A stretch of DNA of 64,000 nucleotides from assembly GCA_019633425.1 (NCBI GenBank), contig WSUB01000056.1, forward strand, positions 1 to 64,000. Direction: 5' to 3'. Positions 24,535 to 36,330 of the stretch are shown one piece after another. A model generated the notes under the pieces. The model ran no database searches, was not told the DNA's origin, and saw only the letters and a program-made list of their open reading frames with translations. The position numbers were made by a program, and so were the translations under genes. How positions within the stretch are numbered: position 1 is the stretch's first letter; each line of letters starts with the position of its first letter. The DNA comes from Tulasnella sp. 424. Taxonomy: Eukaryota > Basidiomycota > Agaricomycetes > Cantharellales > Tulasnellaceae.

Positions 24535-27500
24535 CTACGAGAACTGTGTGAGGGCCGCGGGCATTCGACATGATAGTGAAGGATTGCCGACGTACTTGTA
24601 TGCTCGCCTACATGAGTTCTTCATACTGGCAGTCCTGAATCGCTGATCCTGGAATGGGGTCAGGCGATAGAAAGTATGGTATGTCAACCGCTGCCGTCTT
24701 ACCGTCAGCATCCAGTGATCCACATCTAAAGAACAAGGCCGGGTTAAATCGACCGAAGACTGGCAGAAGTCAGGTTGAACTCACCTCGATCCTCGCCTAG
24801 CATTTTGATCTTGCTTGGTGGAATCCATCCCCTACAACATAGTAATGAGTATTTGATCCTGAAGTATTTGAGTTCAGCGTACCAGGACGATGTTGTGTCG
24901 TAGAACCGGACAAGCGTCATAGGACCGTCTTCACCGGCCTGCTCTGCGTACACCTCCTTGTCGGCCAAAACGTTCCGTGGTATTTCATCGACATCGTCTT
25001 CTTCAAAGACAACCGCAGGAAAATAGGGAAATGTAGCTACAAAGGTGTTCTATCAGAGTGCGCAAACTCCTGGTTCCAAGGTGGCTCACCCTGCTTTGCC
25101 CAAACTTCGGCAACGAAACAAAAAGCAGGTAAGTCAAGCGCGTTGTCAACCAGAAATCCGACGACACTTTACCAAGCGTTCCGCCTTCAAATAAGCCTGG
25201 AATACTGAGCTTTTGAGATGCTTCAGACTGCTCTGCCCCGACACTGCCCTCCCGAACGCTGTTTGCGACGCTGTTGCTTTCTGGGCGGACTTTTACGGGT
25301 TTATCGATTGCCTGAGCTATTGCAAAGCGTCTATTTGACGAGCGTGTCTTCTTCTGGTGGCCATGCTCCGACTCCTCCGAGCTTAGATCGCTGAGCTCCG
25401 ACTCCTGTTCAACTGGTTCACTCGGGGGCGCGGGCGCGGGCGCTGGCGCTGGAGCGGGTGGAGAGGCTAGAGGAGCTGGAGGGGCTGGAGGGGGTGAAGG
25501 GGGTGGAGGGGCTGACACTTCTTCTTCTGGCTTTTCTCCTTCTGCCACGGGCGTTATTGGGCGACTTCTTGGGAGATCTGATTCAGTCGTAGTCCCAGCG
25601 GAAAACCCGAGTAAATTGGGAGAAGCCTCCGATGTACCGCCCTCAGGTTGCATCTCTTCGCCATCTGCCGAGGCCACCAATGTCGAGAGCTTCGAAGGCT
25701 TATGACCTATACAGAAAAGTCAGCATTACCCGAGCTCCACCCTAGAGACAGCAAATCAACCTTACCTCGTCGAACAAGCGGGGGTAGCACGCGTCTCTCG
25801 TGTCGACGAGAGCCTTCGGGCAGAACCCAGCCTTTGTTGAAGAGAAGAAATGAATCGTGATGCCCAACGTCGGCGACCACGGGAGGGACAAGTTCATGTT
25901 CAACGGATGAAGCCCTCCTTCGCTTCTTTACCGACGAGTCATCCTTTTGCGAATAAGGACTACTACTGCGCGCTGAAGCTACCTCGTCTTCGTCGATTTC
26001 ATCCGTCGGGCGCTTCCTCTTTTTGGGGTTCTTTGCCGTGTTCATGGCTGCGATAGCAGATGCAGTCTCTTCAACTTCCGCGACTACTTCTCCTGCTTCG
26101 ATAGCCGTTGCGGTTGGTTGCGGCTGGTCTTCCACCGGAGAGGGTTGATGGTTGGTAGATGGCGTTTGTGGAGTGTCCTGTGGCATTGGTAGTGGGGCAT
26201 GGCTGACACCGCTGTCCTCCGGCTCGACATCCAAGTCCTCTCGGGCCTCTCCAGGGGGTTCCTCAGGCTCTGCTTCTGCTTCTGCGGGCGTTGTTCTCTT
26301 GACGGATGTCTTCCGGGTGGAACTCTTCGTGCTAGAGCTCGATTTCCTGCCCTTCCGCGGCTTGGATTTAGCGGCCGGGGTGACGATTTCGGCTTGAGGA
26401 TCGGGGGTGCCCTGCTTAGGAGCTGGTGACGGACTAGCCATTGCCGTATCAGGAACTCCTGCAGCAACTGGTTCCTCGACCTCCATACGATCGGAAGGTT
26501 CCTCAGACCCTGTTCCAGCTTCCTCCTTTGGGACAAGTTCCGCCACCTCATCCGAGGGAGCAACTATATCTGTGGCGGAAGGTAGAGCAGCGCTGGGAGG
26601 ACGGGGCTTCAGCTTTCCGGGATCGAAGGATAGGAGGAAGTGGATTGGGTCTTGGTTCAGGGGTAGGATGTACTCTAACTCCTCTTCGATCTGACACCCG
26701 TCCAAAAGTATGGCTAAAGCTTCTAGGCTTGTCTCAAGATTGCCGATTATTGGAGGTGACTCTGAGGTGTCTTTTGGGGGTTTCTCCTCTTCCACTTCCA
26801 CTTCCACGTCTTGGTTGGCCCCTTCCTCGGCGACTTGAGTCGAATCCTCATTTCTGGGTGGGGGTATTCCCAAGAGACGGTCCACTTTATCCAAGACCGG
26901 TCCGATCGCAGCTTTTATTTTTGCGGCAGAACGATGAATTGCGGTAGTAGGTGGATGGAATAACATAACGTTCTCCAGGACCAGATTGCAATCATCCTAC
27001 GTGGATGAGACTCAGTAGCGTCCAGAGGACAGAGGTAGCCGAACACACCTTGAATTCCTGCGCATCGCAGTACTCGAGATTATCCAACTTCTCCTGAATA
27101 GCGCTCCAGCACATGGGCTTTTTCACAATCTCGTAGTACGTTGGCACTTCATTAGGAGACACGGGATGTCGGAACTGGTGGGCCTTGTCGTAACTGGGAC
27201 GAGGAATTAGACGAGACTCGTCGTCCGGCGTGGAAACTCCTCACCTGATCACCTCGATGAGTATCTTTTTCAGGGACGAGTTGAACGGGAAGAGGAAGTT
27301 CGCAACAAAGTCTTGAATCATTTGTGCAGACCGAAGCTTCTCCTTCTCCCTCTTACGTGTAAGCTCAGCGAGCATGCGCACCTTCTCGAGGTCTTTCCGG
27401 AGTCGGATGAGATTCTGCAAAGAAAGCAGTATTAGTTAGATTTAATCAAATCCAAGGAGCCCAAGTCTCCCGAACCTCGAGCTTCTTCGCTTTCTCCTCA

Positions 27501-29327
27501 TCGGTCTGTTGCTTGCTCATTGAAGAAGCGGTCCATGGCTAAGTAGGAAAATGCAAGAGTAAGAAGAAAGCTTTCAGATCGTGAAAGACTGCGGCAGTTC
27601 AGAGTTGATATCCACCTCAAGATGTAACCTCTTCAACAGGGGTGCGCCCCTTCGTGACTCTCTCTTCAAACTCCAGTATTTGGCTACAGCAATCACAAAC
27701 AGGGGTTTCTTCAATATTCTGGTCTTATGGATGTAAGACAAGATGCGTTCGATGATCAAATTCGGTACGAGGGGTGGACCTCCGATGCCAGAGAATTTAG
27801 AGGAATGCGCTCTGGCGGATTTGAGGGCTACATTGTTCGGGTCGAGGCTGGGTGACCTTGGTGGTTGCGTGTCTGTCTCCTGCTGATCTTCACCCTCTGT
27901 GGGCCTTTGGGAATCGCCGGTTGTCGAAGGTTGAGGTGAGGCAGCCTCGGCTTCGCGGAGTTCTTTCAGTTGTTTCTAAGCACCGTCGAAGAGTCAGCGT
28001 CAGTGGATTGACATGACTCAGAAGCAAACACTCAAAGCAAAAGACTGACGGGAAGGTGTTTCTCACAAAAAGCTCGCAATGGCTGGTCATCTTGACCCGG
28101 GAGACTCTTCATAGCCATCAACAGCTTATTCTTCCGAGCACAGGTCACATGAAAGGCAGCGAAACAAGTCTTGACATCGCATTGAATGCATGCTCCCATC
28201 CGTTCCTTGCACAGCGAGCAAATCTTTTGAGATGCACAAACCGTCAGTCATGCCCGACTTTTTGTCTCTGGCGGCTAGCTCACCAATTTCCAGCGACTTT
28301 TCGGAATATTTTCGATAGACTCAATCGGCTCCATTATGAATGCGTTTCCGAGGGTGACTTCGGGTATCCATATTGCGCACAAGAGATGCGCCCATTCTCC
28401 GCGGTTCGTTTGCTTAAACGCGCCCCCTTCGTTTGGACAGAGCAAGCAGGATACAGGATTTTCAGGGGAGACGGTACATTTCCGACACAACCACTGGCCT
28501 TCTGGGATGTAAGGTACGCCATAACAGTCTATAGCAAGCTCGTTAAGCGACGAACGGCCATCGTACACCTCAAGCAATTACACACCTTGATGAACGGCAA
28601 GATTGCAGCCATCACAGAACAGAATAGCGTTGCTGTTCTCTGCCTCTCCGTCATCACAGATAGCGCAAGAAGAGTCTTCAGATGGCAGTGCCATGTCTGG
28701 CTTCGGAATGAGCTTCATCTAGTATGAGAGCCGCGTTAAACGAGGGACCGTCACCATCGCAAGGCGGATTACCAACCAGGTCAAACCACTCTTTCTCCAA
28801 ACGGTCCATAATGACTTCAAAGATCTCATATGTTACTTGGTCCATCTGCTCCTTCTTTCGTTCCCTGTTCATCGCGTCGAGCCACTCTTGATCTGACGCC
28901 AGAGCTCTTGTCAGTCCAAAACAAAAACACTGACGGGACATATATGGAAATGGGACGAGATAACCAACCTTGCTCATCCATGTCGTACTCCACTTGGTTA
29001 GCAAGTTCGGTTTCTAGGGGTTCTGTAGGTAAGAGCTTGGTTAGCGATGCGAGAGGACTTCATGTCCTACGAGGTACGGGCGGTCTGACTGACCAATGTG
29101 GCGAATGTAGTGTTCAGGCCGTTCGAAGGGTTTAAAGCCATTGTCTGCGCATATGACGGATCAGAAATGAAGTTATACTCGATGGATGAGGTTTGTACCG
29201 GCTTACAACCGTAATTGCGAGCTGCGCCGTCATGGACGCCCATGGGCTGGGTGGTATCCCCATCCTCCACTTTACGGAAGGAGATTTGAGGTAGCGGAGC
29301 ATTCTCCTTCGACCCTGCCGGTGCCAT
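24535..29327 (-). CDS. NTO1: NTO1/BRPF-like chromatin reader (PHD, extended PHD, bromodomain, PWWP)
   Basis: Scaffold and histone reader of a MYST acetyltransferase complex (NuA3 in yeast; BRPF/MOZ in animals). The N-terminus has an EPL1-like segment ([13 protein letters not shown], then [15 protein letters not shown]). PHD1 near 28650-28490 reads [31 protein letters not shown] followed by WLCRKC. The zinc knuckle and extended PHD2 follow ([49 protein letters not shown]). A bromodomain near 27300-26900 has [18 protein letters not shown], in which P-M/D-type contacts precede [13 protein letters not shown] long acidic and Pro-rich linker follows, then a C-terminal PWWP domain ([24 protein letters not shown]) and [15 protein letters not shown]. 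All domains in this order identify the family. The linker between bromodomain and PWWP is unusually long and low in complexity. Confidence 0.92.
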
Positions 29328-31729
29328 TCATAAAGACTCTCGACTTTGGATGGTGGAGACTCGAGTGATTTCTAGGCGTGTGCTTTGCGAGAGAGGCGGT
29401 CGATGATGGTCGAACGGTTCAAGTCCAAACGCGTCAGGGTCCTACCAAAAGTAGGTACTCCTGAACATTTCAGATTCTCCCCAGCGGACCCTCATGACGA
29501 CGAAGAGAGAGATGGCGCCAGGCCAAATGAGATACTTCAGGAAGAGTGATACAGCATCTGGCGTTGAAGGAAATTCTGACCTGCATCGACAACAAAACAA
29601 AGACGGGAGCTGCATACACGCTTTATTCTGACGAATTCCACTCCATGACCTCAACCAGCTTCCCTAAGCTTGTATTTCATCATATGATCATTCCTTTACG
29701 TGGAGCTAATTCAGCGCGCTCTGATTTCAGTTCCTTTTTTCGTATCATGACAGATACTTCTTGTCGAGTCTGTATACTTCAAACCCATTTATACTCTGCC
29801 GTTAACAGGTAAACACATTGTGTGGTACTTGACCGCCCCTTTCGCCTAGTGCCGACTGGTCAACAGAAGTATTTCTAGTCGGTGACAGGCGATCAGAACT
29901 TAAATCCTTCCTGCACAATGCCAGTTGAGATCCGGGAGGTAAGTCTTCGAAATTGGTCGAGCAAGTGACAAGTCGAGCTAGTTGGCACCAGTGCATGATG
30001 CTTCGCGTGTCGTGGACCCTTCGGCAACGGAGCACTTTGCGTCTCAGGCTCTCCTGATGACTATCAGGCAGCACCAGTCGTTCGCATTGATGGTTGTGAA
30101 AACCGGAGCGATCCAAAGAAATGGGTAAATCCCGACGGCCGATTGCAGGTGTCTAGCTCAGAGAAAGGACCAATGATCATAACTCCCAGCTCCCGAGCGC
30201 CACGGTGAGATACGCTATTGATTGCCTGCCGTCAGGTGGACCCGAGCTGTATGCCTCGAGTAAGCGGCTGAACAAAGGTCTGAGACAACTGACATCGTCC
30301 GCAATCACCTCGCAATAACGGCTTGCATATATTGACATAGGTCGGAGCGAGTTGTCTCATCGGAGAGCTGTTTGGGGCTTAGGTCGGGGTTTCCTCCGTT
30401 GCGACAAGTGCCTTGGTATTGCATGGGATCTGCAGGAGCAGAGCGGGGCGTCGCAGGCCAGGCCAAATCCAAACCATGCCAAGGGAACCTCGCCCTCGTG
30501 AGCTCGGACTTGGGTCGGTACACGTCAGAAATATCCCGCAAGAATGCCCTCCAGGTTATGCGTTGCTTGCTTGGCCGGCGACATCTATGCTTGGTGCCCA
30601 GCACACCTAGGCGGGGAGCCGAGGGTGGTGGGTGAGAAAATCGAGCCAGTTTCGGATCCGCTTTTCTCCATTACTCCATTTACAACTACCGTCAGCCGGC
30701 TTGAAGGCAGCTCAACGCCAGGAATTCCAGAAGGACGCCCGGATTTCCTGTCAACATTGCCGAGGAGGGCCGAAACTGAGGTTGGTCGAAGCACGGCGGG
30801 TTCGGGAGAATAGTCGGAAGCCTTGAAGTTCTCATCGCCTTCCTTGGCACTCAACTGCAAATCGTCTAAACGCCTCCAGCAGGTTAATGACTTCGTCACT
30901 GGGTTCTTGTCTTCGTGCCCGAGCTCTCAACTTCACCGCGGGAAGGTTTGGAACAACCATCGTCGGGCAATTGCATCCCCCGTAGTAAAACAGGGAGTTC
31001 TCAGAACTGACAGGCCAAGCACAAATCACTGAGGCAATGTGGAAGAACGAAACAGCTCCCAGTGGCGAGCGCATAGAGAAACATCGTCTCGAGGGTGGGA
31101 TTATAGCGCACCGGAGCCTCACACTCATAGGTCACAGCTAAATCGACGACCATGATACTCCGTGTGCATCTTGTCCGAAAGAGGAAAGATTCCCATCCCT
31201 ATCCAATCCGTACTACCCGTCGTTCCCGGCCCGGCTTGGTCACAATATTAAAGCCGAAGGCACGGCCTTGGGCACTTTCACTTGCGGAGTAAGTGTGATC
31301 TGCTGCTCTCCCGGTGCGGGCTTCGATAATTCCGCTTCTCGTCTGGCCGGCTTCTGATGACGGCGCAGGGTCAAGTCAAGCACGCTCGGCGAACTCACAA
31401 GCAAATCCCAAGCCCGGAAAACAAATTCCGATTGCCCCTAGGTGTCGCCGCACCAACCATCGATCAGCCGTCGGAAGCTGGTGTACTGATCGACCTGAGC
31501 TCGTCTCCGTTGGGCATTACCCGCTCGTTTCCTACTTGTGGCTCGATGCTAGCGAGGGCTGCGACTTTCACCGCGCAACGTCGCCGCGTATTATCCGCCC
31601 AACCTCGCAATTATGGTCTATAAAAGCATTGATAATTTCGTCTCTCGGTTCAGCACCCTTCAACGGTAGTCTTCCGAACACTCACTTCTTCAGTACTCAA
31701 CGGTCCTTCGCCACCTAAAGTCCCTCGAC
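29328..31729. promoter_or_regulatory. 2.4 kb gene-free stretch, including the cellobiohydrolase promoter
   Basis: No supported gene. The left end is the promoter of NTO1 (minus strand) and the right end that of the cellulase gene. A clear TATA box (TATAAAAG) lies at 31619-31626, about 104 nt before the ATG at 31730. Large upstream regions are common at regulated fungal cellulase genes; specific activator or CreA sites were not assigned by eye. Confidence 0.6.
31619..31626 (+). promoter_or_regulatory. TATA box of the cellobiohydrolase gene
   Basis: TATAAAAG about 104 nt upstream of the start codon, with a CAGT/pyrimidine-rich leader between. Typical spacing for a strongly expressed, regulated fungal secretory gene. 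Confidence 0.7.
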
Positions 31730-33461
31730 ATGTTCAAGTCCACGGCTCTTCTCGCTCTCTCTGCTCTCCTTACAGGTGTTTCGGCCCAACAGGTCGGCAC
31801 CGTCACTGCTGAAACTCACCCTTCCATCACCTGGTACAAGTGTACGACCTCCGGCGGCTGCGTTGCTCAAGCCGGTAAGATCGTCCTTGACGCCAACTGG
31901 CGCTGGCTCCACTCCACCAGCGGAACCACCAACTGCTACAATGGCAACACCTTTGACGCCACCCTCTGCCCGAATAACGACACTTGCACTACAAACTGCG
32001 CCCTCGATGGCGCTGACTACTCCGGCACCTACGGTATCACCACCTCCGGCAATGCCCTGACCCTCAAGTTCGTCACTCAGAACAGCAACGGCAAGAACGT
32101 CGGCTCCCGTGTCTACCTCATGAAGGACGATACCCACTATGAAGTTTTCAAGCCCCTCAACCAAGAGTTCACCTTCGACGTCGACGTCTCCAAGCTTCCT
32201 TGCGGTCTCAACGGCGCTGTCTACTTCTCCGAAATGGAAGCGGACGGCGGCATGTCTAAATACCCCACCAATAAGGCTGGTGCCAAGTACGGAACTGGTT
32301 ACTGCGACTCTCAGTGCCCCCGTGACTTGAAGTTCATTGCTGGCAAGGTATGTACCCCGATAGCTTATTCTTTACGGAAATCATCGAACTAAACCTACTT
32401 TCGTTCCAACAGGCTAACTCGGAAGGCTGGACTGGCTCTTCGACCAACTCCGGTGTCGGCAAATATGGCTCCTGCTGCAACGAAATGGACATCTGGGAGG
32501 CAAACTCCATCTCCTCCGCCTTCACGCCACACCCTTGCGACCCCGTCGGCCCTTACAAGTGCACTGGCGACGAATGCGGTCAACCCAGCCGATACTCCGG
32601 TGTCTGCGACCCCGACGGCTGCGACTTCAACCCTTACCGTCAGGGCGACCACGACTTCTACGGACCCGGCAAGGTTGTCGACACTACCAAGAAGTTCACC
32701 ATCGTCACCCAATTCATCACTGATAACGGCACTGCGACTGGCAACCTTAAGGAGATCCGCCGTCTCTACGTTCAGAACGGTGTTGTCATCGCCAACGCTG
32801 TCAACCAGATCCCCGACATCCCAGCTACCAACGCGATCAGCGATGCATTCTGCGATGCTCAAAAGGCCAAGTTCGGAGATACTACTTCCTTCCAAAACCA
32901 CGGAGGTCTGACCGTTATGGGCGACTCCTTGAAACGTGGTGGTGTCCTCGTCCTGTCCATCTGGGACGACTACGCAGTCAACATGCTCTGGCTCAACTCC
33001 TACTACCCACCCAGCTGCACTGGCTTCGGATGCGAGCGTGGTACTTGCCCCGCCAACTCGGGAGTTCCTTCCGAAGTTGAGGTCTCCGCTGCTAGCGCCA
33101 CGGTCACGTACTCCAACATCAAGGTTGGTGACATCGGCTCGACCTACTCTGGCACTGGTGGCAGCACCACCACCAGCAGGACTAGCACTACGTCTACTCG
33201 CACCTCCACCACGAGCACCCGCACTAGCACCACCACCACCACCACCACCACCACCAGGACTTCCACCACCACTGCTAACGGTCCTACTCAGACCCACTAC
33301 GGACAATGCGGTGGCCAAGGCTATACGTAAGTATCTACCAAATCTAATCAGGATACTTGACGAGACTGACGATGTGTTATTCACTTTTCAGCGGTCCCAC
33401 TGTTTGCCAGTCTCCTTGGGTTTGCACGTACTCCCACGCCTGGTACTCTCAGTGCTTGTAA
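31730..33461 (+). CDS. GH7 reducing-end cellobiohydrolase with C-terminal CBM1
   Basis: Secreted exo-cellulase (CBHI/Cel7A type) that runs along cellulose from reducing ends releasing cellobiose with retention of configuration. 533 residues in three exons; both introns are 65 nt (32348-32412, 33327-33391). Signal peptide [19 protein letters not shown] with likely cleavage before QQVGT. The catalytic block [12 protein letters not shown] holds the nucleophile Glu230, Asp232 and acid/base Glu235 (precursor numbering). The many Cys residues (about 20) fit the disulfide-rich GH7 fold. A Ser/Thr linker (about residues 440-485) has runs of Thr and Arg-Thr-Ser repeats. The CBM1 at the C-terminus reads [33 protein letters not shown]; aromatic residues Y, W and Y are present for cellulose contact. 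Exo rather than endo is inferred from the long loop segments and length. Confidence 0.96.
33228..33256 (+). repeat. CAC trinucleotide microsatellite coding the Thr-rich linker
   Basis: An uninterrupted CAC/ACC run in the cellobiohydrolase linker gives about nine consecutive Thr residues. Likely to vary in length between strains without breaking the frame. Confidence 0.8.
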
Positions 33462-33886
33462 GCACCAGAACGTTCCTGGACTTGGTATTTACTCTGGCAA
33501 CTGGCTACGTACAACTTGGAATACCGAAATAAACATTCATTCCCCCCGCCGAGGCGGTCTGCTTCTAATTCTGCCTGTGGGAAAGTTATAAAACGCGATC
33601 GCTCTGCGGCACGAGGGGGATTTTGAGTCTAGGGTTCCCCCCGAGCATTCAATGCGTTCTTCGCAGAAAATTTATTCTTTGAAGTTCTTCATACTACCGG
33701 GGGCTGCACATGAGACCGGACGGAAAGGTATAGATAATAGCCTTCGCATCACTCTGTGGAGAAGTTCTCCTCGGTTCGGCGTGCCTGACGTCGATAAGAT
33801 CTCCAATCTAGCGCAACTAGCACTCATCCTCCACCAGCAGTAGCATCTCTCCCCCAACTGTGAATCACAGTCATGGTGGACATCGA
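33462..33886. other. 3' flank of the cellobiohydrolase gene
   Basis: Convergent with the broken DUF4436 gene. AATAAA at 33527-33532 (in CGAAATAAACATTC) may be the polyadenylation signal of the cellulase gene. The duplicated unit A begins near 33671. Confidence 0.55.
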
Positions 33887-35421
33887 CTACACTTTTGCTT
33901 GGGGCGCCTGGGCGCCTGTTGCTTGAGGCAACTTGGGAGTCGGCATCTGTATTTGAATAGTGGCTTCTGCAGGGCGAATCTGGGGCTCCATAGAATGGTC
34001 CGCGCCTTGAGGTCGGAAACGTTCCTTTTTTTGAACGACTCCTAGTGCTATGGACCAGGAGAATAATAGAGCAGACTGAAGTAATGATCATCTGCAGGAA
34101 AGCCCGACATTGTCTAAAACCGGTTGTCAATCGGAGTCGAAGCGTGCTGGAGTGTGGCACATTCTGACTGACCTATGTATATACCTGCGATGGAGTGAGA
34201 TGTGTCAGTATCTGTTTGGAGGCGAGCACTGAGTTCACCTGATGTTGGAGCTTACCAAATGTGGGTCCCTCAGGGAACAAGGACCGCAGAGCTGGTATGG
34301 TCAAGATCACAGTCACTGGCAGCACCAGAGCACCTTCCGATACCTCCACGTCTTTTGAGACGAGTGACAGTACAGTAATATGAAACACCACTATTGTCAA
34401 AGCCCAATTGATAAAAAATACCATCATAACGAACGTTTTCGTTATGGCGTTACGATCGAGACGAATCTCAACAAGGCGGCCTGAACGTGTGCGAATAGAT
34501 CCGTCAAGAGTAGACAGCGTCTGGTAGATGGGGAGATCGTTTTTAATGGTTTGGACGAAATTGTTGGCTAGGTCGGTTGGTTTTACGTAAATAAGAGGGA
34601 TCTCTTCGGAGACATTTCTGGGGTTGATAAAGACCACCGTTGGCCCCACAAATACCAATCAAATGGGTACTCGTGTTCCTGGGTCCAATATTGCCCCAGA
34701 TATCGGTCGGAATCGATGTTCAGCAGCTGGGACGTCTGAAACTCATTAAGTTCCTGGATGCTAGGTGGGCTATCTGTTAGGTTGTTGTTTCCAATAGAGC
34801 TACTTGGTGAGGAGTAAAGAAGAGCCTTACTAAATTATATCTCCTGTTTTTGCATTTACGGGATGAAGAGAAGGATCGTATGACCACACAGTGTTGTTCT
34901 GGGCTGGTCCTCTGTGTGGTGGTTAACCGCTATTTATTGCATTCAAGGCTTGCAGTAGGCTGGAAAGGGGCTTACCCGCCAACGTATACGTCAATTGGGC
35001 GATTGACCATGCGACAGGTACCTCCCACCACGATCTTTTCGCTGTGATTGAGCGCATAGCTGCCGCATCCGCCGATGACCTAGGACACAGTTATGATTTT
35101 ACTGTCCATATCGATACGGTAAATATGGCCTTCAAGAAAGATCTTCGTTTCAAAATCAAATTAGTCGAAGATCCATAAGTATATGCGATAAACCAAAAAC
35201 GTACTCCTTCTTGCCCCATAAGACTGTCCATAAACCATTCGCAGGCTAAACGCCGTACCTCTGAGCATTAGGGCCAGAAACGCGGTAATAACTGGAATGA
35301 CGGCTACGGTTCGTGCCATGATGACGGGATGCATTCGAGCATTCTTCCAAAGCGAGCGAAATTGGCGTAGCATTTGTGTGGAAGAGGTTATAAGCGCCTT
35401 GTGGTTTGGAGCCCATCCCAT
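33887..35421 (-). pseudogene. broken DUF4436 membrane protein gene, copy A
   Basis: Paralogue of the intact gene at 38262-39786, with the same intron positions but several lesions relative to it. (1) One extra base in exon 1 near 35240-35258 shifts the frame after the first membrane segment. (2) A TAG at 35090-35092 stands where copy B has TGG (Trp) in the block VIGGCGSYALNHS. (3) One base is missing near 34640-34655, around the YPFD motif. (4) One base is missing near 34095-34110, in the last membrane segment. Between lesions the sequence still reads well: FLEGHIYRIDMD, TVWSYDPSLHP, then NRNVSEEIPLIYVKPTD and TIPALRSLFPEGPTFG. No simple intron choice repairs all four. The copy is probably non-functional and recently decayed, as its partner RTA1-A is still open. 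Confidence 0.8.
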
Positions 35422-36330
35422 CTAGGGACAAGTCACGGAATGCGCGTTTATCCTCGATCCCGGGCTCACCGCGCGTAGACGCCCCGCTTGCCGTTTTCCC
35501 TCCGACGATTCGCTGGACAAAGGACATCGCTGTGATGGCCAAGTGGACAGAAAGGCTCATATTGAAACTTTAAAGGGCAAATTTCGCTCAATATCCCAAG
35601 GGAGGATATTAGAGTCTAAACTCGTGCGCAAGGGCAGACTGGCACGCGCCTTGGCATTATTTCCGCTCCTTCATCTCTCAGGGTACGCTCCCGAAAGGCA
35701 GTCCGAGGAGATGTAAGCTACGTCCTTGTCTTTGTGTCTTCTGAGTCGGTGAAAGTAATTGGGCTGGATTTGGGAGTTTCAAGGGTTCGGCGAGGTCCCC
35801 CGAATGTGTGGAGTTCGGTGATGAGGCAAGTCACCGAGTGTTGATCTCGGCCTGTACAGCTGCCATCGCTTTCAAGCTTGAAAGAACGTGTCGGTCCTCA
35901 GATAAAGATACTCTGGACTGCCATGCCGTAATTCGATCGAGCGACCTCTCAACGCCATTGCCATCTTCCGGATTTGGCTCAGCGATCGGCCTCCTCACCC
36001 GACCTATCCACAGGTCGCTCTGTAGGAGACCCTCCCCGAGCCTCTCCAAAACGAGACACTTCCGCACACAATGAAGACAGCGAAGGCATACTTGGTCGTG
36101 CATCGGAGGAGGGCCGTCACCTGTACTGTGACGATTTATTCTGCGCAGTTGCAACTGATCGTAAATATAAAGGAGAGCAGCGGGGACGCCTCGTTTAACC
36201 ATAACTCTGGACCATCTCTCTTACGACACTCTCAGTTGCTCCATTTCCCCTGCTTGCTCTTTAAATAGTTTCGCCTTAAGCTCGTCTGCTTCTGCCAAGC
36301 CAACACACTAGCCCCCTCTCGTCGTCAAAC
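35422..36330. promoter_or_regulatory. divergent promoter region A (DUF4436-A / RTA1-A)
   Basis: About 0.9 kb between two divergently transcribed genes, matched by region B (39787-40738). Shared blocks include the palindromic site at 35870-35883, an AGTTGCA..TGATCGT block near 36146-36162, and a TTTAAATA-like TATA element near 36260-36267, about 65 nt before the RTA1 start. A common regulator for both genes is plausible but inferred. Confidence 0.55.
35870..35883. promoter_or_regulatory. 14-nt perfect palindrome TTTCAAGCTTGAAA
   Basis: Exact palindrome inside divergent promoter A. The matching site in region B (40242-40255) reads TTTCAAGTTTGAAA, one base off symmetry, followed by the same GAACGT. 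A candidate dimer-binding operator. Confidence 0.4.

Noticed and set aside
32395..33384. 329-codon open frame antisense to the cellobiohydrolase
   Set aside because: A shadow caused by strong third-position C bias in the GH7 gene; the product is low-complexity Gly/Ser/Ala.
35090..35092. reading the TAG in DUF4436-A as the end of a short intron
   Set aside because: Candidate introns ending at this AG are 23-38 nt, would remove conserved residues or shift the frame, and would not repair the other lesions.
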